Below, in pieces: positions 46,301-58,500 of a DNA stretch of 64,000 nt. The notes below the pieces were generated by a model, which worked only from the letters and a program-made list of their open reading frames with translations, did not search any database and was not told the DNA's origin. Numbering within the stretch: the first letter of the stretch is position 1; each line of letters starts with the position of its first letter. The position numbers were made by a program, and so were the translations under genes. The DNA lies in NCBI GenBank assembly GCA_002205965.3, contig NADL03000044.1, positions 124,001-188,000 on the forward strand. The letters run 5' to 3'. Source of the stretch: Kappaphycus alvarezii. Lineage: Eukaryota > Rhodophyta > Florideophyceae > Gigartinales > Solieriaceae.

Positions 46301-49300
46301 GGCTTCCTTCTGAATAATGCCCTGATGAGTGTCCTTATAATAATCTAAGACATTTTTATCGGTATTAATCCAACCAAGTCATTAAATATCTCCGTAATAC
46401 TTTTTAAATTCTTCATGCTATCATTTAAGTCCTCAATTAGTCACTGTTCTCCGTTTATTGTATGCTTCTGTTTTTACAACCATCAGAATATCATATAATT
46501 ATTCCCTTAGAGTTATAAATTCGCATATTAATACTTAAATCCTTTCAAAGTTAAACTTTTTGATCTGAAGTTGCATTAAAACGATCATTATCCAGTGAAA
46601 AATATTTCACACCCATCATTACATAAAATTGGTGCAAATTTAAAACACTACGATTCAAAATTTTGTGAATATCTGAAGTACCATGATTCCATAGAGTAGA
46701 ATTTATATTCAGTTATCTGAAGAAACTTTTCAACCCAGGAAATTTACAGCGTATTAACTCGAATTCATACTCAGCTTTCTGAAGTTAACTTTCAATCGAA
46801 ACAATTTCAGCTATATCTTTGATTAATTGGATAATATTACTTGTATTTTATCTATGTTTGTTGTATTATTCTCAATTTGCTATCCTATACGTTTATGGCG
46901 CAACTTATTCGGTCCAGAACAATTAGGATCATTTTTCTTGAAAATTTAGCAAGTTCGTATGGTACCAGAGCAGCGTACATCACACTTTACCTCGTTTATA
47001 CAATGAAGATTTTTTAATGGTGAAACTCCATCCGAAAAGCTTCATTGGACACAAATCATATCGAAGAAATGAATTTAGTTAATGTGAGATAACTTAAATA
47101 ATTTCATTGATTTCAGTAAGTCCAATTTAGCACTTTGATACATCAATAATTGTTTCGATAACTTCATATCTTCCTTTGCTTTATTTATAAATATTTGCAG
47201 AAATTATTTTGCCTACAAAACTCATTGCAAACATAAGTTATATCCATGCATCAGCGCGGGATGTTTCCGTTTGAAACTCTAGGATTTGATTTTTTGTCAT
47301 TGAAACTTGAAGTATCATCCAATCGGGATAAAAATTCAGTAACTAGTTAGCTTTCTCTTATCAATTAACTTATATTTATTCGCTATGTTTAAAAGAAATA
47401 TCCCTAAAGAATTTAGAGTGCATATGATCACACTAAGATTGAAAATATTTATTCTAAGATTTAGCATACTAACGCTTCGATTTTCTTAAAATTCTGAAAA
47501 CGCCTAATTTGAATTAGTCGAATATTTCTCTCTCGTGAGACATTCTCAGAATGATATACACTCTATTTTAAGGCGCATTGTAATCAAGTCATTCATATAC
47601 AGTTGGAAACCTTAAGAGCACCTCATTGAAACAATTTAAACCGAAACTTTTGTTAAATTATACAAGATTAGTTTTTATTACATTTTTGCTGGAATAGGGC
47701 CCTGAAAATCGGTTGTAAAGATTCTGAGAAGCTTCTTGGTTGCTATTTAGATCTTAATAAAACTATATTTTCGAGTTTCATGAATCGAGTCCTTTCATGT
47801 TCGCAAATTCCGTAACAATTGCTCCCAAAGTACATAAAGATTTCTACGTGGGAACTTATTTAGTTCAAGATTCCCATTTCATTATGCTAAAGTTTCTCAG
47901 GTTCTATTAAGGTCATGTATGAAAAATCATGTCAAAATTAATTGCATAAGTGTGTGAGTTGTTTTATTCGGAGAGCAAATGTTGCATTACTGGAGATAAT
48001 ACGTGTATTATAGCTAAGGGTATACCCAATTTAGGTAATTGATGTAGCCGCGGAAAATCAATTTTGATCCGAGCGTTGATCAGGGCAGTGTTACTAGGCT
48101 ACGACAAAGAGCTATCGATTGGCTATCCGGACAGTATATTTTGTGAATAAACGGTCACCGTAAGCCGCGCCAAGAGGCTTCAAAAGTATGCTATAGTCCA
48201 TGTAAGAACAAATAACTTATGATTTCAAGCTGAACAAATTAAAAGTAATCTTAGAAAAGGGTGTTTTCCCAAATCATTACCTTCTTAAATACCATTTTAT
48301 CAAAGTAAAAGCAAAAACTGTGCTTTCAACATCCAGAAATACACAATTTTATTTTAAAAATGCCACAGCCACTTTTTCTCCTATAATTTTCCCGACACTT
48401 ACGCAGTTGCAACCACTAAAATTGCTGCCGAAGCTTTAGCCTTTCAGGAAATGCGCTCCCCAACCACTCTGAGTTATTTCGCCATCGCCGAGTTATATTT
48501 TGTCATTGATTAACATAAAGAGAGTCGGGGAGCAGAGAGCATGGCGGAATTTCATCACGAAGAACTAAGTGAGGAACTGGAGCTTATCAGCGAACTACAC
48601 TGATAGTAATATGGAATTAATGGAATAACTGCTTCCCCTCATATCCAGTTAGTGAGAAAATTTTGTAATGCACTTAAATTACTACGTGAGGGGAGACTAG
48701 TATTCATCGAAGCAAAGTACGATAAACCGGCAGTCATGAATAAGAGCATTGGTGACACATTTCGAAGTATGCTGTGAGGAAAGCAAAATCCGCGCACCCA
48801 ATTAACAGTCTTTAATATGCTATAATTTTCGGAAGAAGATCGGATGAGGATAATATGGCTGAGTTTGATGGTGATTTTGTAAGGAAACGTGACGTCGCAG
48901 CAAATATCAGCGCGCGCGGATAAGGATTTTCTTCTGCTCCCAGAACCAATGAGAGCAAGGTTTTTAATGGCATTCGCGGTGTAACATAGTGCGCCATAGA
49001 GATGAAGACGACCTCAATAAGCAATCTGCGGCCATGTCAAATGTGGTCTTGCGGCTTGTAGAATCTGAGAGAGACAAGACTAATATTGAGAGGTAAGTTT
49101 CGAAGAAAAGTTATATGGCGCTTTCTGATCCCAATCTTCATATCAAAGTGCAGAAAGGTGTTATTGAGGAGCTTAAAATATTTTACAGGTTCTAAAGAAT
49201 ATATGAGCTTGGATTTAACATGAATATTTCCTTCTCTGTCATGACTCATGTATAAATCTACCCGTTTGAGAGAAAATCCAGTAAATTATGGTGGTTCTTC

Positions 49301-52300
49301 TCGCCGAAAAATCCGCTCGGTATTTGCGAACTTTCAAAAGTGCTACTCAGTCATGTAGCTGGCTCTTTTTTCTCTTTAAAACGATACATACGGCTTTTTA
49401 TATTGAAATTTTCATTTACGTATACAGCTCTAACTTATTCAAGACCAAACTTTCCACGCGAAGTTTACACAGATGAACATATATACCTAAAATGAAATAT
49501 AGCTCAGGATCGAATCAATGGATAGGTTGAGCCAAAGTTGACCACACGGATCCTTTACAGCTCGACTAACTCAATCAGAACTCTGTCTATCACTGAGCAT
49601 AACATGCTTTCAGATTGATTTAGCAGCCGCAAGCAAATAATAGGTTGTAATACTCATTGTTTTCATTCTTTTTTCCGCCCGGTGGATTTTCACATGCGTG
49701 ACCGAAGCCACATAAAAAGCTAAATATTCCTAAAAATTGCATAATACTTGAGTTGTTTTTCTCGTCGAAGAAACTATCTAGCAGCAGTGCAGACGCATTA
49801 AAAACTTCTCGTTTGGCCAGGTACAGGGACTATGAAGCTCCCCATTTATTACTCCGTTGTAGCAATTGAGTTCAAAGATACAGATGAATTCAAAAATATC
49901 TCTAAAGAAATTTCCTGGGTTGTTCTGAAGTTATCCCGGTTCACAATTCGCGTATAAAAGTCGCCCATCCTCGACTTCCGCAACAACTTTGGATATTATT
50001 GACTCTTTATGTTCATTAAAATCCAATAGTTTGTGCTGTGTCCCTACCATCGCAACTTGCGCAAGTTTTCATATTACTATAAATCAGAAACATGTTTTTT
50101 AATAATTAAAGTGGTAAGAAACTCTAGCCTACATTTAATCCGAGTTAAAACAGTCAACTGAAGGACTCCAAACATCATGCCCATGTCTTTCATAAAAAGT
50201 CCCCATGCCCTTTGGATACTTCATGAGAAGACCGAATGATAAGCAGAGGAGAGAAAAGGGTCGATGTAATCCTTTTCAACACACGCTTGTAGCGACTTTT
50301 TTAGTTTTTAACAGCCATATCAGTCATAAACTGGGAAGAATAAGTTATGGAATCAATTGACTGTCAAAACCCAGTTTCTAGATAAAATAAGACAACAGGT
50401 TGCACTAGATTAGCTGTTTCTGTTGTCTTGATATTGGGCCGTAAATAATGTGAAATATGACTGAAAGGTGAGAGTGAAAATCCGTTCTGGACGTGGTTTC
50501 TCGAATTCACGTACTGCGATTTCCACATTCGCCGCAGCGATAGCAGCAAAAACAGCAGAGAACTGCATATTTGTTGATTTTTATTCTTCATCATGGTCTG
50601 CGACAATTATGAGTTCGGATATGCCCCTATCTGTGATATCTTTGGGAAAGACCGTGCAAATTTACGTACGCGTCGCGGCAAAAACAGTACAAATTCCCGG
50701 AAAACCGATCAGGACATCTATGGAAGGTTCTGCGATAGGCTATAGAAAAGGAACAATTTTATATTTGCCCATAAATTGCGAGCATTTCACTGGTTCAAAA
50801 ATTTGGGAACCGGTTATTGTCTAATACTACATGTTCCGACACAGCTAAAATAGACACTCAGATGAATAAATTAATGTTTCAGAACCCCTCTTCTAGGACA
50901 AAAATGTGTTGGTTGGCTGCAATCTATGTCAATGACATATTCAGTTGCACTTTCAGATTGATCATGGGAACAAGTGTCTTTGTCACTTCGAATGATGAAG
51001 AAGAAACTGGACCTCATACAACGCCGCAAGAAAACCGGTTCACTTTGGCCCCAGAAATATCATCAACTATCAAGATTGCTTTAGAAAGTTCTTAAATTAA
51101 ATTTTTACTGGTCCAAAAGTATTTAATTTGTCCCTAATTCACAGCAAGTATGAAACAGGATCAAGAATTCCGTCACAGTGATATATTTTACTGTCACTGT
51201 CAACGGTTCAATTTTTTCGATGAGCATGATGTAATATTTATCTCATTTTATTCAGCAGAGAGTGATATTTTTGCACTTCCGTATAGCGAGAAGGAAATTC
51301 ATTTGGTTTTTAAGCCTTTCTTGTAAAGCTTTTTCCGAAAATAACTCAATTCCGTAAATATTTTGACGATTTGCGTTCTAGTTTCCAATTTAAACTCCTA
51401 TTTAATGAACAGCAGCAAAATTATTTCCCAGCAATCAAGTTTCAGTGCGAAACAATCACATTGAACTTAAGATGTACCATTAATGTATTTCATACAGAAT
51501 ATAATAGTGAATTTAGAACCTCTAACATCGCAGTAAAAACCAGCTGATCTATTAACTCTATTTTTGGATATATAATTATTTCAAGCATGATCTCCTATTT
51601 AAGTTAAATCGATTTACGTGAAGCGCTATGATTTGGATGAAGAATCATTGGTGCCGCAAAATTATGTTTAAAAAATCTTCTAATTTCACTTCTCTTTGCC
51701 GTAAAATTTTAGCATTATTCGCAGCAGCCATCCCACGATGCCTAATCGAATTTTATTTGAGATCAGTTGTAGAAGATGTAATTGGTCCGTCAATACATTA
51801 TTACAGTATCTTCTTGATAAATTTTTTTCCTCACCCAATCATGCAGCAGTTTTTTAACATGAGAAATGAGCTATTCAGGGCTAGTCTATATTCATTTGAG
51901 ATGTCCGATTATATGATTTACCATTAATGATATATGTAATGGTCTCAACGATATGTTCATTTGTGTCAGAATAGTATTCTTTAATGAAATATTAATTACC
52001 GTGACTTAAAATCGAAATCTGAAATGTTTCTTTCTCATTGGCTAAGCCGAAAACATTCAGACCTCTCAGTTTCAAATGCTCCAATATATACTAAAAGGAC
52101 AAATCCTTCCATCGAAGAATTGGGAGAGCCATCAATCGATTAAATTTAGATTCGCTTCATTATGGGGACACAGGGGACTCGTTTATTGTAACAGATTAGA
52201 TGGCTGATACCCATTCAATTTCATGCATCTCTCATAATTACAGTCTTGTTTAGTCCTTTTATGATGTCGAAGAAGTAAACTTTGGGCAGAAACTTCGGAA

Positions 52301-53425
52301 TCTAACCTTCACGCGTTTTTAGATGAAAACTTTTCAGATTCTGATACATCTTGAATTCTTTTTATTTTACGATTTAAGCTTCTCTCTTTTTCTTGTAAAT
52401 GTGTGCCTTCTGCTTGACTTGCTGCTGATTGATTTGTGAGGAATTTTATGTATCTCGAGAGGCCATGAAGTTTTCCTTGGCACCTTATCTTGCTATTCTC
52501 TATGAGTCTTTCGTTGTTTTCAATATGTACGAAACCCATATGAGGTTTTTAATTGTTCTCGTGCCTCGTACCCAAACGGACCTAGAATCTCAGTCATTCC
52601 GTGTGTTTAGGTGGCCGTGCACCTATCACCCTAGAGGTATCTGCCGTTTATTCGACATATCGTGTTCGGTGGTGCCGGTTTGTATGAATAAGAGAGAATG
52701 ATGAAGTCAATTGCAGCCCTTTGTGGATGGGAAGAGTTTGGACCGAATATCTTTGTGTTGCGGGTGACTCAGAGAAAGCTTTGACTCGGAGAGCTCACAT
52801 TTGTGGACAGTTGAGTCCATCACGGAGAAATTGGTGCTTTACTCTCAATCAGTACAGTCCGTAGTCTGTGCTGAGTATATTTAAGTCGAGTCCTAGCACA
52901 ATAATCGGAAATGTTCTCACTTTTCTATTGATTTTGCTTTCTCTTCACATACTACTGTCTGAGGGGGTCACTAGGCTGCAATTTCTTCTGTAGACGTTGA
53001 TTCCATATTTTCTTTATCTTATCTGTCTCAAACTTGATTCCATTTTGGGTTTTACCCCGATTTATTGTCTCTGTTCCCCGAGATTTATACAAAAATTGAT
53101 AGAGAACCATCTTGGAGGGTATTAAAAGGCACAAAAGAAGAGGGTACTAAAATAACACAGTATTAAATTTTATGTGGATTTTCTTACTTCTTGAATGTCC
53201 CGAATCTATCAGCGACTGAGTTGCACACTCTGCTCGTCCACTGCTAAAGCTATCCTGCCACGAGCGCTGATGTGCATGGAAGGCGAGGTACATCAGGTTA
53301 GATCTTGGCCGTATATTTAGGACGTGCGCAGTCCCCAATAGATACTGAATGCATTAAACTTCTTCTTTATATTCATCATACGAATTTTTTTCCTTGCAAG
53401 TTTGGAATTATCTGAGTATCACTCG
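43331..53425. other. AT-rich gene desert of about 10 kb
   Basis: No recognisable gene, repeat pair or RNA. The longest open frames (plus 50468-50824 and 50817-51095, minus 45773-46126, plus 43768-44088) lack domains and are matched by open frames on the opposite strand. The two plus frames at 50.5-51.1 kb are adjacent, with SSTIKIALESS at the end, and are the least random-looking, but nothing identifies them. GTATTGTACGGTAC-type words occur at about 45030. Confidence 0.5.
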
Positions 53426-53430
53426 GAAGT

Positions 53431-53556
53431 AAGTTACTGTAGACGTAGTATAAGGAATTTGCATTAGAGTTCGAGGCCGTTGATTCCATTAGAGTGGTTT
53501 TTTAATTTTTCAACTACTAGTTTGCTTTCTAGCAAATCAATACTGTACATTGCAGT
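53431..53556 (+). repeat. Flanking direct repeat, left of the Tc1/mariner element
   Basis: About 125 bp, with GACGTAGTATAAGGAATTTG, GTTCGAGGCCGTTGATTCCA and TTAGAGTGGTTTTTTAAT, recur in the same order and orientation at 55107-55240 on the far side of the transposon. Identity is roughly 80 percent by eye. Both copies end in TACTGTACATTG. Confidence 0.85.
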
Positions 53557-53729
53557 GCGCGACTTTACGATAGCACCAACCCTGAATTTGATTCTCTACA
53601 CTATTTAGATCGGAATTTTTAAATGAATTTAATGCCATTAGAACCATAATTCCAAACAATGTTAAGGGTGTGAAGCCGTTTCCTGTACACCAGCCACAAA
53701 ACTATAATGTTAAGAAAGAAATTTAGGGT

Positions 53730-53750
53730 GCGACTTTAGGATAGCCCCAC
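53730..53750 (+). repeat. Internal third copy of the Tc1/mariner terminal repeat
   Basis: GCGACTTTAGGATAGCCCCAC shares its first 16 bases exactly with the right terminal repeat (reverse complement GCGACTTTAGGATAGCACC), a better match than the outer left copy at 53557. Confidence 0.8.
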
Positions 53751-53779
53751 TTTTTTTGTTCGGATTCACAAACAATTTA

Positions 53780-54779
53780 ATTGAAAAAACATCTCAGTAG
53801 TCTGTTTTTGCACCTTGTCCGTCCAGTACTTGAACACATCGTTTCGCCATACTGCTAAGAAGCTTTTCGATCCGATTATTCCCACTCCTCATGTACAGTA
53901 TGTTTAAGCTCTTCAACAGAGTTAAACTGACTAATATTGGCATAAAAAGCCCAGGCAAGTATAGCCGAGACGTTTTATAATATTCAAGTCTGGAGATCTT
54001 CTGGTCAAGCATTACGCGGCCCACATTGTTCGCAATCTATTCGGATGAAATGTGTGAGATATGAATAGAAGCATTATCTTGCATTAGAACCCGACTTAAC
54101 GGCATAAATGCGCAAACGCGTTAGCGTAGGGTAGTATATAGTATTCCAAAGTAGAGCAGTATTTCATCGAATCTTGATTCCCTTGCAATACAGCCAATTT
54201 TGAAAATCCGTAGCCAGAAAAACATCCCCATAACATTACACCTCCCCCACCGACTCTTCGTGTCGATATGATGACCTTTCCTATCCTAATACCATTCCAG
54301 TAGTAACGGAACCCGTCCGATCCGTCGAGAGTAAATTTTCATCAAACCAGACTACTAGACCCAAACGTTGTTCTGTCTTGTGGTGATGTAACCTTGCCCA
54401 TTATAAACGCCTCCACCTGAGCTCCTTTGTTAAAGATGGCTCTCTTTTACCTTTTAGTAGACCAAGCGCTCTGAGTCCGATAAAATACTCTGAACTTGGC
54501 GCCTTCCCACCGGAAAATTCAGTTCACTTTGAGTTGAGATGCTGACGCACCAGTGTTAGAGGCACTCCTGAGAAGCGACCTGACACCGGCTGGCGATACT
54601 TTCTTGTTATTTTGGGTATCTTATTTCTTTCCGTAGCAGTCCGGATTGCTGAGAAACCTTGAGATAACATTCTTGTCTCGATTCAACCGTTTGCCAATTG
54701 TCCGATTGCTCAATCCCTCCTTCGCCAAAAAGAGGATTGCTCCCTTTTCCTTCTCGTCAAGTTGCTTCCCCTTGCCCAT
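53780..54779 (-). pseudogene. Tc1/mariner transposase (multiple stops)
   Basis: The Met at 54779 starts MGKGKQLDEKEKGAILFLAK, then GLSNRTIGKRLNRDKNVISR, the helix-turn-helix of Tc1-type transposases. SNTGASASQLK follows. The catalytic region shows VVWFDENL (first Asp), a LDGSDGFRYYWNG segment, GGGGVMLWGCFSGYGFSKLA, LQGNQDSMKYCSTLE, LMQDNASIH (second Asp) and RSPDLNII (third-residue block). These are standard Tc1 marks, and the family's usual 330-350 residues fits 1 kb. In-frame stops and frame changes are numerous, so the copy is dead. Confidence 0.88.
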
Positions 54780-55106
54780 TCTATCTGATGCTGGTTAACG
54801 TCAGGAGTGACGGAAGTGTCCGAAGATGCTAGTTGAAATACTTTACAAGGAAACGACAATTTTAAGCTGGCTGCTAAGTAGAGTTAGTTAAGCGGTGCTA
54901 TAATCATGTCGCCACCTTTTTATATTATTTACTAGTAACTTTTACTTCAGAGCCAATTACCAACGGGCTATCGGCCCTCTCTGTCAGTTCATATTCCCGT
55001 AATGGCAACGTGGGAATAGTTGAAAACGGTCCTGTCATTGCCTTTGAACGTCGATTTTTAGGGTTGGTGCTATCCTAAAGTCGCTATTATTATGTGAGAT
55101 TCTCGG

Positions 55107-55240
55107 CAGGACATTACTGTCCACGTAGTATGAAGAACTTGCATGGTGTTCGAGGCCTTTGGTTCCATTAGAGTGGTTTTTTTATTTGCAACTACCAGTC
55201 TGCTTTCTTGCAAATCAGTGCAGTACTGTACATTGTCGTA
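55107..55240 (+). repeat. Flanking direct repeat, right of the Tc1/mariner element
   Basis: Partner of 53431-53556: CACGTAGTATGAAGAACTTG, GTTCGAGGCCTTTGGTTCCA, TTAGAGTGG. The Tc1 element lies between the two, so it may have landed in one copy of a tandem duplication, or the repeats may belong to a larger composite. Confidence 0.85.
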
Positions 55241-55440
55241 TACCATCAGAAGCCTGTACAGTACTGTATATCTCAAAGTTGGTAAGCACTGTTTGCCTCC
55301 TTTCCAGTAGGCAAGCCCTATTTGCCCCCTTTCCGTTCTTCCTCATCCCAACGCACTTTGTGCTGCTTGGATCCTCTAGCCTGGCTCACCCCTGCTTCCT
55401 TCCACCCCGGTAGCGAACTATGTCCTAGCGTTGGTAACTT
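55241..55440. other. No recognisable gene
   Basis: Spacer holding TGTACAGTACTGTAT (about 55255) and short open frames only. Confidence 0.45.
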
Positions 55441-55860
55441 TTGATTTTTTAATGCATGGAAGATGTGGTCGGTTGTATCCACACCACTAGTGCGTTGTAA
55501 GAGATAAGTCGTCACTGATGGTTAACACTAAATAACATTTCTTACGGGGCCGGCTCAATGCCAGCAAGCAGGCACGCCGCGTTCGTCATGACGGCCGCGG
55601 CATGCCTTTGGGTAAGCACCGCTATAACCTTTCCATAGGTCTCCGTCGATTGGACGGCCACGTTCCGCTCGCCTTCGGTTAGCACCGCGTACGCGTCTGG
55701 TGCCAGCCTCGAGGGTGGAAATTGGGATAGGCACCAGCCTTCCTCTGCAGAAATCGTGAGCAGGGGTTCATACTTTTTACGCTTGGCGCATATTGCTGCA
55801 TTGGGGAGTTGAATGGATTGAAAGTAACCACTGCCTATTAAAGGACGCACGGGGATTGTA
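55440..55860 (-). mobile_element. 5'-truncated LINE tail, NAACLLAG type, copy g
   Basis: The minus-strand frame reads CLSQFPPSRLAPDAYAVLTE, GERNVAVQSTETYGKVIAVL and TQRHAAAVMTNAACLLAGIE. The recurrent motif follows in the same orientation (reverse complement of 55441-55473, CCACATCTTCCATGCATTAA). The last about 100 residues form one open frame, so the copy is less eroded than most. It lies head-to-tail with copy h. Confidence 0.75.
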
Positions 55861-55949
55861 AACGTGATGTGTTAGTGGTTTATCGTTGCCCTTGAGGTGC
55901 CCGACGCTCCGGAAGGGGAAAGAAGGGGTTCAGGTACTGTAATGGAGAT

Positions 55950-56375
55950 GTTGGCAAAAACCCGAGGAGTGGCTGCCAAGGCAATGTAAAATTCATTGCT
56001 GCAGAAAGCGAACACGACCTATAATCTACACTATAGGAGAATGTCGATGGGAGGCCAGCCAGCAGACAAGCGGCATCGGAGGTTACTGCCAGTTCCAAGT
56101 GTCCCTGCAAGAGAATGCCTCGAACCTTCGAAAACCGTTCCACTTGGCGACTGGCCACGGTTTTCACGAGCTTTGTGACAACAGAGTACGCCTCTGTGTG
56201 CCACCCCGCCAGCGTGGGTATGGGGACAAGAACAAGCCTGTTTCTCCCAGGTAAATCCGAAAGGAAGCCCTTGTGTTTCCGTTGCTTCTTTACCCTGGCC
56301 GCGTTGAGACTAGTCAACTTGTTGAACATCCAGGCTCTGGAATGCAAAGGGGCCAGTGGATTGACGAATTTTTAA
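55950..56375 (-). mobile_element. 5'-truncated LINE tail, NAACLLAG type, copy h
   Basis: FVNPLAPLHSRAWMFNKLTS leads into SLNAARVKKQRKHKGFLSDL, RNRLVLVPIPTLAGWHTEAY, VVTKLVKTVASRQVERFSKV and RGILLQGHLELAVTSDAACL. The frame from 56347 down is open throughout. No recurrent 3' motif was found after this copy. The Harbinger element is inserted right at its upstream edge (TAA at 56373-56375). Confidence 0.78.
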
Positions 56376-56560
56376 GGCCCTTTCTACACAGGGACTGGAC
56401 AAAACAAAATTTGTCCAAAAAACCCACTATATTGGGAATTCCCCATTTTTTGGGAAAGTACGCCCGCTGTCGACAAAGACAACTTTGTTCCCAAGAAGTT
56501 GGGGTCGCAAAGAAGGCGACCCCAAGGAAAGGACAGGGTCAACCCCACTTTTTCGCGGGA

Positions 56561-57811
56561 ATGGGAGATCATTCTTCATCGTTGCGAAGCAAGCTCGCGA
56601 CTGCCATTGCAGCCATAGTTCCATTAATTGCCGACGAAGATGATACCGCAATGGCTGCAATTGCCGCACAACAATCCGATGCAGCCGTTCCAATTTTGCT
56701 GAAGTCCGATGGGCGCAGCGGAACTCCTGGTCGCGCTTGGAGCCGTGAAAGAAACTTGAAATCGTGGCTCACGAGCTATGGGCTGTCCCCTAATTTCCGT
56801 GATTCGTCATCCTGGCGCAGCCTATTCCGTGTTTCTCACACCATGTTTATGCAACTATGCAACGCCCTTCGTCCCTATTTGGAGCGAGCACCGACGAACT
56901 ACAGACAACCGTTAAGCTCAGAGCTGAGAACTGCTGCTTTTCTCATGTACGCAGGGGGGCGACTTGTGAAAAGACAGCCTGCCAGCTTGGCATTGGTGCC
57001 AGCTCAGTATGCACTGCTGTGCGGGAGGCTTCCGTTGGTATTTGTGACATATTTAGTCATGAACTACAGTTCCCGACAAGCGAAGAAGATGTAGCGAAGG
57101 TCATGCGTGGTTTCGAGGGAATCCGAGCTTGCCGTACTGCGTCGGAGCAATCGATGGGACGCATGTGAAGTGGCTTTCGTGCCCAAACGAGCAGTACTAT
57201 GAGTACAGATGTTACAAGGGGTATCCAAGTGTGGTCATCTTTGCTGTAGCTACCTCTAAACGGAAGTTTATTTACGCAGACATCGGTCGACCGGGCGTTC
57301 TCGGTGACTACAATATTTTCCCGCTCGTCATTGAAACGGAACATAGACAAAGGTGTGTGGCTTGGAAATGCAATACCGAGTTTGACAATTTCTGAAGTTG
57401 ATGTAAGGCCATACTTGATTGGGATTGTGCCTTTTCCCTCGACCAGAACATGATGAAGACATCCTCACAAAGGGAACAGGGAGTTAATCCTATACTGAAA
57501 ACGTGGGACTCTATTGCCAGTCAGACGAGGAAACCAATCGAGTGCGCATTCGGAATGTTGAAGAATAGGTTCCACGCCCTTAAAGAATACGCCTTCACCA
57601 TGAGGACGACATTTCAAGGTTTTGCCTGGCTTGTATGATTATACACAACATGGGGATCGATGAAGGGGATTTTGAAGACTCATTCCTACCTCAAGATGAA
57701 GAAGTTGACGATGAAATTATTTCTACAGAGAGTAACGCAGGTAAGCGTCAAAGGGATGCCCTACTTTATTACGTCATCAACAAGTTATCAGAGAACGAGA
57801 ATACTGTCTAA
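56561..57811 (+). pseudogene. Harbinger-type DDE transposase (frameshifted)
   Basis: The start at 56561 (MGDHSSSLRSKLATAIAAIV) opens a frame with SRERNLKSWLTSYGLSPNFR and FRVSHTMFMQLCNALRPYL, the usual Harbinger N-terminal helices. A frame change near 56.96 kb leads to CEKTACQLGIGASSVCTAVR (helix-turn-helix-like). Another near 57.12 kb leads to PYCVGAIDGTHVKW (first Asp) and YRCYKGYPSVVIFAVA, then FIYADIGRPGVLGDYNIF (second Asp). A further change near 57.4 kb precedes ASQTRKPIECAFGMLKNRFH (catalytic Glu in the VExAFGxLKxRF box). The C-terminus is acidic (GDFEDSFLPQDEEVDDEI), ending at TAA 57809-57811. The triad is complete. Confidence 0.9.
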
Positions 57812-58500
57812 AGCTTATCGACCAGACGTTCCAGCACATTGCGCAATTTGGCCTTCTCGACGTTTCCCTTCTGAATCTCGCTAATAAGCTGGGAATGACG
57901 TTCGTCCTGAGATTGAATAAAGGATTCTATCAGAGCCGTATGACTGAGTTTAACACGCTTCCGGGAACTGGAGAGCGGAGCGTCACTGATGAGGCTAGCG
58001 TCCTCCGTGGACAGCACGGCGGGAGGGTCGTGGCGCCTTTGCCTTTTTCTAATTCGTGCATCCTTTCGAAAAACTCAGGAGTGTTGAAAAGACCATCATC
58101 GTCCGCGTCCCGTCCTGACTCGGAGAGCTTGGCGACAAAAGCGGTGTACTCCTGTTTGATTCTTGTGAACTTCTTCATGCCTTGGCAGACCGGTTTATTC
58201 CGTGCTCCGCTTCAGCTAACATGGTAGCCTCAGCAAAGACGTCCTTTAAGGACTTTTTCTGCTTCTTCCGGTCACCGTACCCAGCTTTTGCCATCATGTC
58301 AAACAGAATGTTGACAGTATCATTGTCGTAATGTGCAGTGTCTTTAGGCGTCTTTGTTACTGGATCCGAACAAATGTCTTGGACGATGCAGGCGGCCTCG
58401 TCGTTGATTTCGGTTGGGGAAACAAGAACTTCTGATGCGGAATTGTAGTGCGTATGTGCTCTGGGAGGACTTCCCCTTTCTGGATTGCGGAGTTTTTCGT
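57808..58500 (-). pseudogene. Harbinger accessory (Myb/SANT-type partner) protein, frameshifted
   Basis: Harbinger elements carry a second gene encoding a DNA-binding partner that helps the transposase enter the nucleus and bind DNA. Here the minus strand reads TAHYDNDTVNILFDMMAKAG, YGDRKKQKKSLKDVFAEATM, then in another frame MKKFTRIKQEYTAFVAKLSE with LFNTPEFFERMHELEKG. The end is RKRVKLSHTALIESFIQSQD and ISEIQKGNVEKAKLRNVLER, a coiled-coil tail like those of the family. The stop TAG (57808-57810) overlaps the transposase TAA by two bases. The N-terminal Myb fold was not clearly seen, so the partner assignment rests on position, orientation and tail. Confidence 0.65.

Larger units (their letters stand above)
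53557..55085 (-). mobile_element. Tc1/mariner DNA transposon, decayed
   Basis: The outer inverted repeats are GCGCGACTTTACGATAGCAC (53557) and the reverse complement of GTGCTATCCTAAAGTCGC ending at 55085. A third, better-matching copy, GCGACTTTAGGATAGCCCCAC, lies inside at 53730-53750. The true left end may therefore be either, and a second related insertion may be nested here. The minus-strand transposase lies between. TA follows the right end (CGCTATTATT); a clean left TA was not confirmed. Confidence 0.8.
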
